DNA from: Actinomucor elegans
Taxonomy: Eukaryota > Mucoromycota > Mucoromycetes > Mucorales > Mucoraceae
Direction of reading: 5' to 3'
Assembly: GCA_026027325.1 (NCBI GenBank)
Contig: JAMSLZ010000001.1
Span: 124,001-188,000 of the forward strand
DNA: 64,000 bases
The position numbers and the translations under genes were made by a program. The notes beneath the pieces were generated by a model, which saw only the letters and a list, made by a program, of their open reading frames with translations, ran no database searches and was not told the origin of the DNA. Of this stretch, positions 17,691 through 28,412 are shown one piece after another (position 1 is the stretch's first letter; every line of letters starts with the position of its first letter).

Positions 17691-19781
17691 ATGCAAATTA
17701 ACATTAACAACGATATCGCGTCAGTTCCTGAGGAACATCGCGTCAATTTCGACCTGGCTCGCAGATGCCACATATTTAAAATGCAAAACATGGCCAAATG
17801 CAGCAATGTACTTGAGCAAATGAACAATGAAGCTGAAGACGAAGCTAAAATGGCGGAAGCTATGAATTACGAGGAAAAAGCTACCGAATATGAAAGAAAA
17901 ATGGAGCAAATCCTCGCTAACATTAATGCATCTATCGCTAAGGCAAAGGGCCCAGCAACCTTAACTTTACGCGAAAAGCTTCAAATGATGCATGGACATG
18001 TAAAAATTCAAGGCAATAACTTAAAACAACTTGTCTGGAAAACAGCAACAAGAATGGATGCTGAATTTGCATCAGCCGAAAAAGCACTCAAAGCGATGCA
18101 AATGACCTTACTGGAAATACTCGGACATAATCAAGAACATCTGGATTTGTTCTATCCTTTGCTAGTGACGGAAGCCCTCACACTTGAACAAAAGATTTGG
18201 TTTCAAGAGACTTTCAAGGGTCATGAAGGAAGATCAACATCGTGGAAGCAATTTCAAGAAGCCTTTGAGCAAAGATTCGCACCTTCACCTCACATCTGCA
18301 AGGATCTCCATAAGTTCTTGGAATTGGTGAACATGAGAATGATGCCTATCTCAGAAACGATTGAAGAGTACACTGTAAGGTTCAGGGAAGCATTCGAGGA
18401 GGCCAGTCTCTCTACGGGATTAAGTGACAACTACGTGATGGGGCACTTGTTTGTGGAAAGCCTACCTGCCCCATTGCAACAGGACATCTATCAGCAACTG
18501 ATGAATAAGCGAATCGCTAATGGAGATCCAATGGACGTAGATGGCACGGAGACAGCATCTATCGGCCATAGTAGAAGTAGACCAGACCTCTTGCGAGACA
18601 TCAACGATGCAGTGATCCAGGCTAAGAATTGCATTCTTGTAGCAGGTTTGAACCCTCACGGTAGCAATGTGGGTAGCAACGATATGGCTCCTCCCTACAC
18701 ACCTGATTTTGCCAGAGAGCTTGGATATATCAACACTATGATGAGACCAACGAACGGCAACATTTTCAACCAGGGTTTGATCATCCAAGGGCGGGGTAAT
18801 TTTGCCAGAGTAGCTATGAACCGCAGTGAGGGTCAGAAGGCCGAGCACAACGTGCCAAGCACGATAAACTCAGGTCAAGGTAACTCCCATGAATCTTCCT
18901 TTGTCAATGCGGGCCATGCCGACAGCTTCATTGGAAGAAGGAGAAAACCTAACCCCACCGGTGAGAAAGCGGCAATGGCAGAAAGACCAGCCGGATATTA
19001 CTACTGCAAATTTCATCAACGAGATGTAATGCACAAGTCAGAGGAATGCGATTTGAATCCAGACAAATCACCAAAATTGTGCAAGTATAAATGCGGTGTG
19101 CCATACTTCAAGGGTCATAATGCCAGTTGCGATAAACTACACGCCAACAAAAGCAGAAGTCTTCCCACCGTAGCGGGTATTACAATTCACGACCCAATGC
19201 AAGGATGCAGTAATGAAATGGCAGGACCTTCTTCGGCCATCAAGCGCAACGCTAGTCAAGCTTTGTTACCTCAGCAGGATATTGATCGACGATGTAACAA
19301 CCGTGCATCAGAAAAGAGACCCTCCAACCAGCGCGGCAAGCATGAAAACTTGTTGAATACAACACGGGAGGTACGCATCTTTGGTATCCGAGCTGAAAAT
19401 TATGCAACAGCGGTTCAACAACAGGATGAAAAGGAGCGAAAGCGTAAAGCCGAGGAACAGAACGCAAATATAAACCAGCAATCGACTCTACACACGAGGT
19501 CTGCTATGTCAATTCCTTCGTTAAAGCGGGCCATGCCGACAGCTTCGATGGATAAATTAGTACCTCAAGTGGAGCCTGGTCAAGATGGCAATAATGAAAC
19601 GCAATTTCATGATATCGCAGCAGCTAACGTGAGAGCACACCACCAACACGAAGCTGATATTGATATGGAGGAAGTCGTGACAGACAAACCTATCAATAAT
19701 GATCTTAGTAATCTTGCCCCAGATAATAGTCATTTGGAGGAACTGGATGAAGAGGATTTGCGAAAGTTATCGGAAGAATAA
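17691..19781 (+). CDS. Gag protein of chromovirus C
   Basis: 696 residues starting at the first ATG after the 5' LTR. The N-terminal part contains a charged, probably coiled-coil stretch (MNNEAEDEAKMAEAMNYEEK). The central capsid-like region (about 100-280) has the Retrotrans_gag pattern (WKQFQEAFEQRFAPS ... IEEYTVRFREAFEEA). Near 440-480 two Cys/His clusters resemble nucleocapsid knuckles (CKFHQRDVMHKSEEC; CKYKCGVPYFKGHNASC), the second matching the knuckle of element B. The acidic C-terminus ends in a TAA. Pol follows in the same frame, so the stop may be read through or may be a mutation. Gag should form the virus-like particle and bind the element RNA. Confidence 0.88.
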   Translation: MQININNDIASVPEEHRVNFDLARRCHIFKMQNMAKCSNVLEQMNNEAEDEAKMAEAMNYEEKATEYERKMEQILANINASIAKAKGPATLTLREKLQMMHGHVKIQGNNLKQLVWKTATRMDAEFASAEKALKAMQMTLLEILGHNQEHLDLFYPLLVTEALTLEQKIWFQETFKGHEGRSTSWKQFQEAFEQRFAPSPHICKDLHKFLELVNMRMMPISETIEEYTVRFREAFEEASLSTGLSDNYVMGHLFVESLPAPLQQDIYQQLMNKRIANGDPMDVDGTETASIGHSRSRPDLLRDINDAVIQAKNCILVAGLNPHGSNVGSNDMAPPYTPDFARELGYINTMMRPTNGNIFNQGLIIQGRGNFARVAMNRSEGQKAEHNVPSTINSGQGNSHESSFVNAGHADSFIGRRRKPNPTGEKAAMAERPAGYYYCKFHQRDVMHKSEECDLNPDKSPKLCKYKCGVPYFKGHNASCDKLHANKSRSLPTVAGITIHDPMQGCSNEMAGPSSAIKRNASQALLPQQDIDRRCNNRASEKRPSNQRGKHENLLNTTREVRIFGIRAENYATAVQQQDEKERKRKAEEQNANINQQSTLHTRSAMSIPSLKRAMPTASMDKLVPQVEPGQDGNNETQFHDIAAANVRAHHQHEADIDMEEVVTDKPINNDLSNLAPDNSHLEELDEEDLRKLSEE

Positions 19782-19883
19782 AATGTAAGGACCATGGCTA
19801 CGGTGGATTCAGGGGCTAATAAAAGCATCCTGTCACCAAAGCTAGTTTCCTTACTTTCTTTACCTATTACTTCTCCGAGAGGT
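19782..19883 (+). pseudogene. Pol of element C, N-terminal fragment (protease start)
   Basis: Directly after the gag stop the same frame continues into a retropepsin start, with active-site ATVDSGANKS. The reading continues to the Merlin insertion, whose duplicated AATGGTTC begins at 19884. After removal of the Merlin element and one copy of the duplication, the frame joins exactly to 21972 onward (...GNGS then IQLAAS). There is an ATG at 19794 that could serve as an internal start, but it is placed very close to the active site. Confidence 0.8.
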
Positions 19884-20393
19884 AATGGTTCGGGTGATTA
19901 CCAAACGAGGTCTCAGATTTAATTTATACTAATAATACATAATATTTTATTTTACACTTCATAGGGAAATGCTTAACATTTTTTGTTTTTTAAGCTTTTA
20001 ATATGACCAATAAATATATCAAAAAGTATTTAAATAATTACTATTACTAATTTCTAAAATAATTCTTTTTTTCATATTTTTATCATAAATTCTACTTTTT
20101 CCTTTATTTTCAATATTTTATTTTGTTTTTCTATTAAAACTATTTAATTTTATATATCAAGTAATAGATAATAAAAATATTAATTAAAAATATATAATAA
20201 CAATAAAATTATATTTAAAATGTTTCTCATATGATGAATATAATGAAAATTTATTAGAAATAGATATTGTGAAGGAAGAAATAAAAAACTTAGAAAATAA
20301 AAATTTAATTTAGATAATAATTATCAGCATGATATAAATGTTAAAATTAATGGAATATATATTGAAAAATTTAATTTAGAAAATATATTTAAA

Positions 20394-20690
20394 TTATAAT
20401 TTAAGTTTTTTCATGATGGGTGCGATTTCATCAAGTATCATATTATTCTTATTATCTAATGTTTTTCTTTTTATACCTTTGTTTTTATCTTTATTATATG
20501 TCTTAAATTCATATACTTTTCTTAATCTTTTATTTGAACCATTTTTTTTCATGTAGATTTCATAACACCCATCTTTTTGCTTTATTTTGTATTCTGCTAA
20601 ATCATATTTTTTCATATCTTTTATAATTATACTTCGTTTAATATTGTATTTATATTTATCATCTACAATAATATTAAATATTTCATCCAT
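20394..20690 (-). CDS. Small hypothetical protein inside the Merlin element
   Basis: 98 residues, very Lys/Asn/Ile-rich, starting at an ATG. It holds a basic stretch (KNGSNKRLRKVYEFKTYNKD) and no family I recognise. It lies downstream of the transposase on the same strand and within the element's ends, so it may be a second transposon product. Opposite it, the plus strand at about 20245-20398 also reads as a decayed acidic coding trace with one frame break. In such AT-rich DNA a chance frame of this length is possible, so support is weak. Confidence 0.35.
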   Translation of the reverse strand: MDEIFNIIVDDKYKYNIKRSIIIKDMKKYDLAEYKIKQKDGCYEIYMKKNGSNKRLRKVYEFKTYNKDKNKGIKRKTLDNKNNMILDEIAPIMKKLKL

Positions 20691-20960
20691 TTCTTTTTTA
20701 TATTATTACTTTTTCAATTTTTTTATTTTTTTATAATAGATATATTTAATCCCACTCATAATGTAATACCCAATTGTCTCTGATCTATTACATAATCATT
20801 GTGTCTTAAATAGGCTAGTTTACTGACTTAGTCAGGTCCTTGTAATAAGAATAATGAATATCAAATATGCATTTCACATTTATAACTATCAATATATTTT
20901 CTATCATATTTTTAATAAATATAAAAATTCAATTTTTTGCATTTTTTATGTAAATTAAAA

Positions 20961-21840
20961 TTAATCCTTTAAAAACTTTTTCCATACGTTATACTCTCTA
21001 TTTTTCTTACGCCATTGATATTCTTTTAAATACAATACTATATCTTTTTATTTCTATTTCGTGGTATTATACTTTGCTTTAAGCCATTCCATGTGCCTTC
21101 AATTGTATTTGTATGCACACCTGTATTTGGATCTTTAAAATGCTTTGAATGATTTACAGTTAAATGTTTGTATCCTATATTTTTCAAGTTATTATACCCT
21201 TTCCATAAATCCGTATATATTGTTGTACCTTTTTTTACATATCTTTTTATAATTAAATCAATATTATCAACATTTCTTTCTTCAATGGGTAATAAAAACA
21301 TTTTTTTGTTTTCATTTTTTATTTTATTTTTTAGCATACTTCTTTCGATACCACCAATTACCCAAGCACCTTCTACCTTATGCCCCTTATTATATTTTCT
21401 TTTTGCAATTTTACTTTCATCGATTTCTACAATTTTATTTCTACCTCCAATTTAATATTTCTGTTACCTAACAATTGTTTATTTTTCAAGTATTTTCTGA
21501 ATATTTTATTGTATGATGACACTGTATTTTTGCTAATTTGCAAACTTGATGCTATAAAGGAAGAAGGTGCTTTTCCAAGAAAAAGATATAATATGTGTAA
21601 TTGAGTATTTAAAGGTAAAGTTAAATTATTAAAAATTGTTCCTTTCAATGGTGATATTGCTTTCCTACATTTATAATATCTACAAACATATAATTTTTTA
21701 TTTAAGTTTAATTTAGTTTCATGTTCACATTTATTACACTTTATATGTTTATTAACGTAATCATTACTAATTAAATATAATAGTGCTTCTTTTTCATCGT
21801 CGAATATTTTTTTTAAAGATTTATATGGTTCTATAAACAT
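20961..21840 (-). pseudogene. Merlin (IS1595-like) transposase with two frameshifts
   Basis: The likely start is ATG 21840; an in-frame ATG at 21969 lies in the terminal repeat. The N-terminus has a zinc ribbon (CNKCE ... CRYYKCRKA) and a helix-turn-helix (IASSLQISKNTVSSYNK), as in IS1595-type enzymes. The catalytic core shows VEIDESKIAKRKYNKGHK, IYTDLWKGYNNL and NTIEGTWNGLK, giving Asp, Asp, Glu. The frame is broken twice: near 21447, where a stop follows EVEIKL while the next frame continues GGRNKIVEIDES; and near 21045, where a stop follows RNRNKKI and the next frame continues DIVLYLKEYQWRKK to 20961. Both breaks are at A-rich runs. Sequencing error cannot be excluded. Confidence 0.85.
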
Positions 21841-21971
21841 CTGCAATTTTATTAAATCCTTTTTATTTTTAATTTTAATTTGTAAAAAAAATTCAATTTT
21901 TTCATATAACAATAAAATTTGTGGTAGTAGGAGTTTCAATATGGACCTGAGAGTTCCTTTGGGATACATCC

Positions 21972-24900
21972 AATGGTTCTATCCAGCTAGCTGCTAGCAA
22001 GGTAGAAGTACCGCGCATAGGAACTGTTAATAAAGTAAATTTTTGTCATAACGGTATCAAGACCATACATGACTTTGAGATAATGGACCTCAATCGAGAA
22101 CTTTCAGATGTCATCATCGGAACGGATCTAATGGGAAAAGTAGGATTAGGTTTAACAGGACTAGCTACGTCATGGGATACACCAAGTGGTCCACGTAAAG
22201 CAGATCCAGTGTTAGAGGAAAACCTTGAGCCCAACAATTCGCCTTACGGATCCAAAAGTGAGCATGAACATTTTATGCGAAAATTGCAGCAAAGCATCAC
22301 AGCAAACGAGAAAATACCTATTACAACGTGGTGTACTGTACCAGAATCAGTTATTCACCTTCCAACAGAAAAGGGAAAAACCGCCTATAGACGACAGTAC
22401 CCTATTCCAGAGAAGTTGAAAGCTGTCTTACAAGATCAAATTCAACAATGGCTGCAAGAAGGAGTTATAAAAGTGGCTCCGGTTAATACTGATTTTAATA
22501 ATCCTATTACTTGTGCCACTAAAAAGGATTTAGATGGAAATTATACAGGCATTCGAGTGTGTTTGGACCCAAGAGCCTTAAACCTACTTTTGCCTGATGA
22601 TCGTTTTCCTATACCATTAGTTAAAGATGTCTTCCGATCTATGGGTAAGTCGAAAGTTTTTACCACTTTGGACCTTCGACAAGCGTTCCATCGATTCAAA
22701 CTCGCAGAAGAAGATCAACATAAGACTTCTTTTACAGTGAATGATGGCCAGCAATACTGCTTTGTTTCCTGCCCTTTCGGGTTGAAGTCGATAAGCTCAT
22801 GCTTCCAGAGGGTCATGAACAAGATCTTCGCAGGATGTGGCTATGTAACGGTATTTGTAGATGATGTTTTGGTTCACTCGGATAATATACATGATCATGC
22901 AAAACACGTACAAGATTGCATCAACCGGCTGACAGCAGTAAATTTGATTCTTAACGTCAAAAAATGTCATTTTGCTCAGAAATCAGTTTACTTATTGGGA
23001 TTCTCATTAAGTGCAGATGGAGTATCTTTGGATCAACGTAAAGTAACAAACGCATATGACTGGCCAGCACCTACTACAGGCAAACACATTATGCGATTCC
23101 TAGGATTCGCCAATTATTTTAGAGATCATCTACCTAAATTCTCGGATATGACGCACCGCTTAGATAAGCTAAGAAATGAAGGTGATATCACTCACCTATG
23201 GACCGCACAACTTCAGCAAGATTTTGAAGACATTAAAACGGCACTCAGCAGTGCGCCGGTGCTAAGCATTCCACAAATGGATCACCCATTTTACGTAGCG
23301 ACGGATGCCAGCGCGTATTCCATCGGTGGAGTGGTCTACCAAGTAATTAATAATACATACAAGTACATAGGCTTTGCTGCACGTTCATTATCAACCTCAG
23401 AAAAAAACTATTCGTGTACTAAGAGAGAACTACTAGGAGTTGTTTTTATGTTACGAAGATTTCATCAATATTTGTGGGGCAATCCATTCACTCTCATTAC
23501 CGATCATAAAGCATTATGTTACCTGCAAACTCAAACTATCGCCAATCCCATGATGGTAGGTTGGCTAGACATAATTTGTGACTATACTTATGATGTGGTA
23601 CATCTACCTGGTATACTAAACGTCATCCCCGACGCGTTATCTCGTTTATTTGGAGAGGAGCATGTACCAACATATAACAAGGCAATACCCGACACAATAA
23701 AAACTTCGACGCATCCAACATTGCGTCTGGAGGGGGGTAATGGCGGTAAGGCTAGCAAGATAAACATCAGTAATAAGCCAAAAGCTTATTTAGAGGCGAT
23801 TAATGCAATAAGTCAAGTTAAAGAAGAATACATGACGCCTCCTAAAGATCAAAGACAGAAGATATTATTAGATACTCATCTTTTTGGACATTTTGGAGCC
23901 AATGCAATGGTAACCAAAATACACAACGACGGGATCCACTGGACAAACATTAAGGAGGAAGCTCTGGAAATGGTTAAACAGTGTGAGCAATGTCTGCAAT
24001 TTAACCTAGGCAACAAAGCGTTCAGACCTTTAACCAGTATCATGGCCGATGCACCAGGTGATCATTGGGCCATAGATCTAGGCACACTTAGTGTCACTTC
24101 CTCGGAAGGTAGTAACTACATCATGATCATGGTTGACATATTTTCGAGATTCTGCATAGCCAGAGCAATTCCGGACAAAACGGCGGTAACAGTGGCAAAA
24201 GAGGTAATAAAGGTATTTTGCGACTTTGGTTTCCCCAAAGTGCTGCAGTCCGATAATGGCACCGAGTTCGTAAATCAAGTACTGCAACACGTAGTAAACC
24301 ACTGTGGCATTGATCATCGGTTAACGCTACCCTACAATCCTAGAGCAAACGGAGTAGCAGAAAAATGGGTGGGAACCATAAAAAGGACACTCATCAAACA
24401 GTTGGATGACAACAAAACCGATTGGGAGAAGTATCTACCAGCAGTACAATTAGCGGTCAACTGCAAATACGCAAGCATTCACGGATCACGTCCATTCTCT
24501 ATCATGTTTGCAAGGGAGCCTAACGACTTCAAGGACTATTCAAAAGTGGAAATAGCTAAAGCCAAGCCAGGTGCAGAAAAATCCAATGCAATTCTCAGAC
24601 GTATAAATGACATGTCCAAAATCATCGTACCAGTCATCAAAGACAGAAGTATAACCACACAATTAGCACAACAAAAGACGTTTAATGCTAAAAACAACAT
24701 AATGGATACAGACTATCCAGTGGGTACCTTGGTGATGCTATCTAACGTTATCAAAGGATCAGCAACGGATCCAACATATACAGGGCCATTTACAGTGCAT
24801 AGCATTACAAAAAGACACAATTACATTTTAAGAGACAGAATGGACAATATATCGAACTCGTATCCTATACATAGGCTCAAGCTAGCAGGCGGCGAGAGCA

Positions 24901-25274
24901 CACCAGTTACAAAGGATGCTAGCGATATATACGAAGTACAGTCTGTAATCAATCACAAAGTAGATCCAACCAATGCAAACAAATACATATATCGAGTCAG
25001 ATGGAAAGGTTATCCAGATCCCAATGAGGACACATGGGAACAAGTGCAACATTTTAGCAGCCTAAAACCCATACAAGATTACTGGACGCGACGTAACTCT
25101 AACTGCGCGGATCCAGAGATCAATAAGGCGAATGTACAGCGCAAAAGAAGAAATCCATCGACCGATAAAGTAGATCGCAAACACATACAAAGCTCAAGCA
25201 CCGGTATGCGAAAAAGCAAACGTGTGAGAAGATCCAAAGTCATAATAGCCAGCCTACATAGAGCCAAGCTCTAA
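21972..25274 (+). pseudogene. Pol of element C: protease end, RT, RNase H, integrase, chromodomain
   Basis: The frame is open from the Merlin junction; the first ATG is at 22083, giving 1063 residues. It encodes the protease end (VIIGTDLMGKVGLGLTG), RT with FVDDVLVHS (near residue 258) and RNase H with TDASAYSIGG (near 407) and TDHKALCYLQT. Integrase has the HHCC finger (HLFGHFG ... CEQCLQFN, near 600-636), Asp in WAIDLG, Asp in SDNGTEFVN and Glu in PRANGVAEKW. A chromodomain lies near 950-1000 (YRVRWKGYPDPNEDTWEQV). RT to chromodomain is uninterrupted; only the Merlin insertion in the protease (and the gag stop) prevent a normal Gag-Pol. Domain order and knuckle type make it a relative of element B. 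Confidence 0.92.
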
Positions 25275-25559
25275 GCATGCTACAAAGATGTGCAATCTTT
25301 TTACCCATTTTTATTTTTTTATTTTTTTTACATTATTATGTTTTTTTGTATATATATATATATCATGAAATGCTTGGTCCAAGCATAGGGTTTTTTATTG
25401 AAAGCACAACAGCAGTACAACACACGTAAACGAAAAAGTACATCTACACAAAACAATCTTACCGAAAAGCAGTAACGGATACCAATTTCAACATCTATAT
25501 AAATCATTTAAGGGTAAGACGGTTACAGCACCTAATTATCATCATATATGCTTCAACCT

Positions 25560-25571
25560 GGTGGGGGGCCA
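25560..25571 (+). other. Polypurine tract of element C
   Basis: GGTGGGGGGCCA directly precedes the 3' LTR at 25572, the position of the plus-strand primer. Confidence 0.75.
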
Positions 25572-25787
25572 TGTAGTGGACATAACTACTTTACATAGAA
25601 TAGTAATAGAAGTGGCCTGAATAGTTAACTTGTGTAATCGTGACTAGTTATATTTACTATATGTAACCACCACCCAGCCTATTAATAACAGAAGGCGGGC
25701 AGTGGTAGAATAAATCTCTCTCTTGTTTTCTGTCTCGTTAATTAAACACGTACCTAACTAATTACGAACATCTCAGGAAACATCTCA
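25572..25787 (+). repeat. LTR of element C (3' LTR)
   Basis: 216 bp, identical to 17426-17641, followed by the duplicated CTGTA. Confidence 0.93.
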
Positions 25788-25876
25788 CTGTATGCGAAAA
25801 AAGGGTTTCAATGTTTTCCAATTTTGAATATTTCATCATATAAGCAGCTTATAACTCTATAAAACAAACATGTTAC

Positions 25877-26188
25877 TGTTGTGTTTGCACAGTGAATAAT
25901 AAAGAAGACTAAAAAGAGTACTTTTTGAGACTGTGCTTTATTAACAAAGATGAATATATAGATGAAGATCCTATAACTATATGTCTAAACTAAACCTATT
26001 TATACTAATCGTCTATCTAAGTGTGGTGAAGAGGATTTAAGAAGATGTTATGTTATAGGTCTATGTTCTAGATATATATCCATCTGAGACATGAATCTTA
26101 AACATATCAAGACTCATAAGTGCTTCCGTAAAGATGAGATTGATAATGAATAAGTTATTATTCATACAATAGTCTCTATTCTATAACA
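25877..26188. repeat. Solo LTR Y, copy 1
   Basis: 312 bp, TGTTGTGTTTGCACAGTG ... TCTATTCTATAACA, flanked by GTTAC (25872-25876, 26189-26193). Nearly the same as 27432-27740. No internal sequence remains and the coding orientation is unknown. Confidence 0.92.
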
Positions 26189-26333
26189 GTTACTTAGAGA
26201 AAGTTGTAGAAGAAATGAAGGGCTTTCAGATGATATATGCTTTGTTCTTAACAAACAAAAGTTTATTAGTACTTATATAAGTATAAAGTTAAAAAGTAAA
26301 AAATTAAGCTTGCTAAAAATTACGGAAAAAAAA

Positions 26334-27368
26334 TTAATAATTTGTTTGTTGACCTTTACTTTTTATAACAGCTTCAATTCTACCAGGCAGCATGCTATCA
26401 ATATATTTCAGGCAGTCCTCCTTAGTAAATTTATACCACTCTATATTGATCCTCTTTTCTAGTTCTTCTACAGTATGAGGTTTACTTGGGTACTGTCCCA
26501 AACGGTTTTTCAATTGGTGCCACATATGTTCAATTGGGTTCAAATCCGGGCTTTGTGGTGGCCAGTTATAAATTTGGTCCACATTGAACTTGTTTTTGGG
26601 AAACAACTTTTTAGCAATAGTTGATCTATGAGGAGTGGCCTTGTCTCGTTGAAAACGAACATGTTTTGAATCCAACTCATAATAGTCTAAGGTATCTTTA
26701 AGTGATGACTGAAGTATTTCAACGTACAAAGATGAATTTATCGAGCCTTCAATGATTGTAGTACCATAACCAGGGCCTTTCGCTGTTATACAAGTCCAAA
26801 ACATGACACTACCCCCTTCCTACTGAATTTGGAGATCTAAATAGTGAGGGCGAACAACATCATTTAGCTGAGACCAATAGTACTTAATACCGTCTGAAGC
26901 CCAAATGTTAACCTTTGTTTTGTCTGAACATATCCACTTACGCCAGTTGTCCTTGGCTAACACCCTATGTTGTTTAGCCCACGCAAGTCGCTTTTTTCTA
27001 TTGCTTTCGGAGATGAAATTAGACTCCTGTTTTCTTTTTGCTTTGAAGCCCATAGAATGAAGCATTAACTGAATGTTCCTGATTGTCATATTAATTCCAA
27101 CTGAAATAAGATAAGCCTTTTTATCTTGTGGTGATTTGAATTGACCGGCTTTCATCTTATTTCGAATCTATTTCTTTGTTGTATTGCTTATTGAACATGG
27201 CCTTCCAGTGATAGCAGGCTTCGTAGTAGGAAAAAACTTTGCTTTATATCTACTAATAGTGGCTAGAGAAATATTTGGTAGTTGTTTCTGGATTCTTGAG
27301 TATGGAGTGTTTGTTGACAACAGTGACTTGAGAGTGTCTTGCTTATCTTTAGTAATAGAACGAATCAT
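26334..27368 (-). pseudogene. Tc1-B transposase, two frame breaks
   Basis: Three consecutive frames form one Tc1-type transposase. 27168-27368 starts at ATG 27368 and holds a helix-turn-helix (YSRIQKQLPNISLATISRYK). 26820-27155 continues with a second DNA-binding part and the first catalytic motif WICSDKTKVNIW, where the usual DE is DK. 26334-26804 has GSVMFWTCITAKG just at its border, the second Asp in VRFQRDKATPHRS and the Glu in LNPIEHMWHQL. Breaks lie near 27160 (stop after SNTTKK) and near 26812 (stop after LDLQIQ). Both look like small indels. It is presumably inactive. The C-terminal part matches 17120-17364. Confidence 0.88.
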
Positions 27369-27431
27369 GATGTTAATTTTTTTATAAAAAAAAAAGTGAT
27401 GAAAATATTCAATTTGGACAGGACGAGCCAG

Positions 27432-27740
27432 TGTTGTGTTTGCACAGTGAAATAATAAAGAAGACTAAAAAGAGTACTTTTTGAGACTGTGCTTTATTAA
27501 CAAAGATGAATATAAAGATGAATCTCCTATAACTATGTCTAAACTAAACCTATTTATACTAATCGTCTATCTAAGTGTGGTGAAGAGGATTTAAGAAGAT
27601 GTTATGTTATAGGTCTATGTTCTAGATATATATCCATCTGAGACATGAATCTTAAACATATCAACTCATAAGTGCTTCCGTAAAGATGAGATTGATAATG
27701 AATAAGTTATTATTCATACAATAGTCTCTATTCTATAACA
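27432..27740. repeat. Solo LTR Y, copy 2
   Basis: 309 bp, nearly identical to 25877-26188 with small deletions, flanked by GCCAG (27427-27431, 27741-27745). It lies in the 5' region of Tc1-B copy 2, upstream of its transposase. Confidence 0.92.
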
Positions 27741-28082
27741 GCCAGCTTCTTTTATTCTTTATTTTAATTTTCCTATTCATAAAGAACGTCCCATTGTTTT
27801 GGAACATGTTTTAAATTTCTTCGATAGCTCAATTTAAAATAATTTTATGCGACGCTAAGTAATGACGAATTTTGAAAAATCAAAAAATCAAAATTTCTCA
27901 AATTCGCCTTAGCTCCGTAGTGTTAAATAGAGTTCGCAATAAAGGAAAACCTATAGGAAAAAAGGCCAAAGTTTTAGCCCTCTATTGATACTAACATCAA
28001 CCGCATAGTTTTATTTTAGACAGCTGTGTAAAGAGAAAAAGGTTAATTTATAAAACATTGAAACCCTTTTTTTCGCATACAG

Positions 28083-28257
28083 TATATAAGTACTAATAAA
28101 CTTATGTTCGTTAAAAACAAAGCGTATATCATATGAAAGCCCTTCATTTTTTCTACAACTTTCCCTAAGTAATATGTTTGTTTCATAGAGTTATAAGTTA
28201 CTTATATGATGAAATATTCAAAATTGGAAAACATTGAAACCCTTTTTTCGCATACAG
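28083..28257 (+). mobile_element. Tc1-B copy 1, right end
   Basis: This continues 17420 once C and copy 2 are removed. It ends in the inverted repeat AAAACATTGAAACCCTTTTT then TCGCATACAG (28228-28257), followed by TA. It closely matches the reverse complement of the left end of copy 2. Confidence 0.85.
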
Positions 28258-28412
28258 TATTACTGATGAGTAATGTTAATGACAAGTGATGATGAATCGA
28301 TCTAGAAGCTTAATTGATTATGCGTGATTGCTTGATTGGTGAAACCTATTTGACGGGTCAATCAGTTACGCAGATAGATAGCTTTAATTGAGACATGTCG
28401 TGTGTATAGCCT

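Larger units (their letters stand above)
19892..21971 (-). mobile_element. Merlin-type DNA transposon in element C
   Basis: The ends are imperfect inverted repeats starting GG (left GGGTGATTACCAAACGAGGT, right reverse complement GGATGTATCCCAAAGGAACT, both then reading CTCAG). An 8-bp duplication AATGGTTC flanks them (19884-19891, 21972-21979), the size known for Merlin elements. The minus strand encodes an IS1595/IS1016-like transposase, the Merlin family's bacterial relatives. An extra 98-codon minus-strand frame (20394-20690) and a decayed plus-strand coding trace near 20225-20398 fill the rest. Excising it restores C's protease frame. Confidence 0.9.
17426..25787 (+). mobile_element. Chromovirus-type LTR retrotransposon C, carrying a Merlin element
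   Basis: Identical 216-bp LTRs (17426-17641, 25572-25787; TGTAGTGGAC...ACATCTCA), 5-bp duplication CTGTA (17421-17425, 25788-25792), polypurine tract before the right LTR, and gag and pol on the plus strand. Pol has protease, RT, RNase H, integrase and a C-terminal chromodomain. A 2080-bp Merlin transposon (19892-21971) splits the protease. The duplicated CTGTA is also the first five bases of the inverted repeat of Tc1-B copy 2, so C landed at the very end of that element. No TGG-type primer site follows the 5' LTR; an LTR-leader hairpin is possible (see findings). Confidence 0.94.
25788..28082 (-). mobile_element. Tc1-B copy 2, nested in copy 1 of its own family
   Basis: Both ends are inverted repeats: left CTGTATGCGAAAAAAGGG then TTTCAATGTTTT; right the same with two extra A. 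The target TA is seen at 17419-17420 and 28083-28084. Joining 17420 to 28085 restores the tail of Tc1-B copy 1 (ACTTTACACTTATATAAG), which matches the tail of copy 2 itself near 26275-26300. So a Tc1-B element inserted in another Tc1-B element in the opposite orientation. Two solo LTRs (25877-26188, 27432-27740) lie inside. The transposase is on the minus strand and broken. Confidence 0.88.

Noticed and set aside
28083..28257. Independent MITE of about 175 bp
   Set aside because: It looks like a short element with one inverted repeat, but it is the right end of Tc1-B copy 1 separated from 17420 by later insertions.
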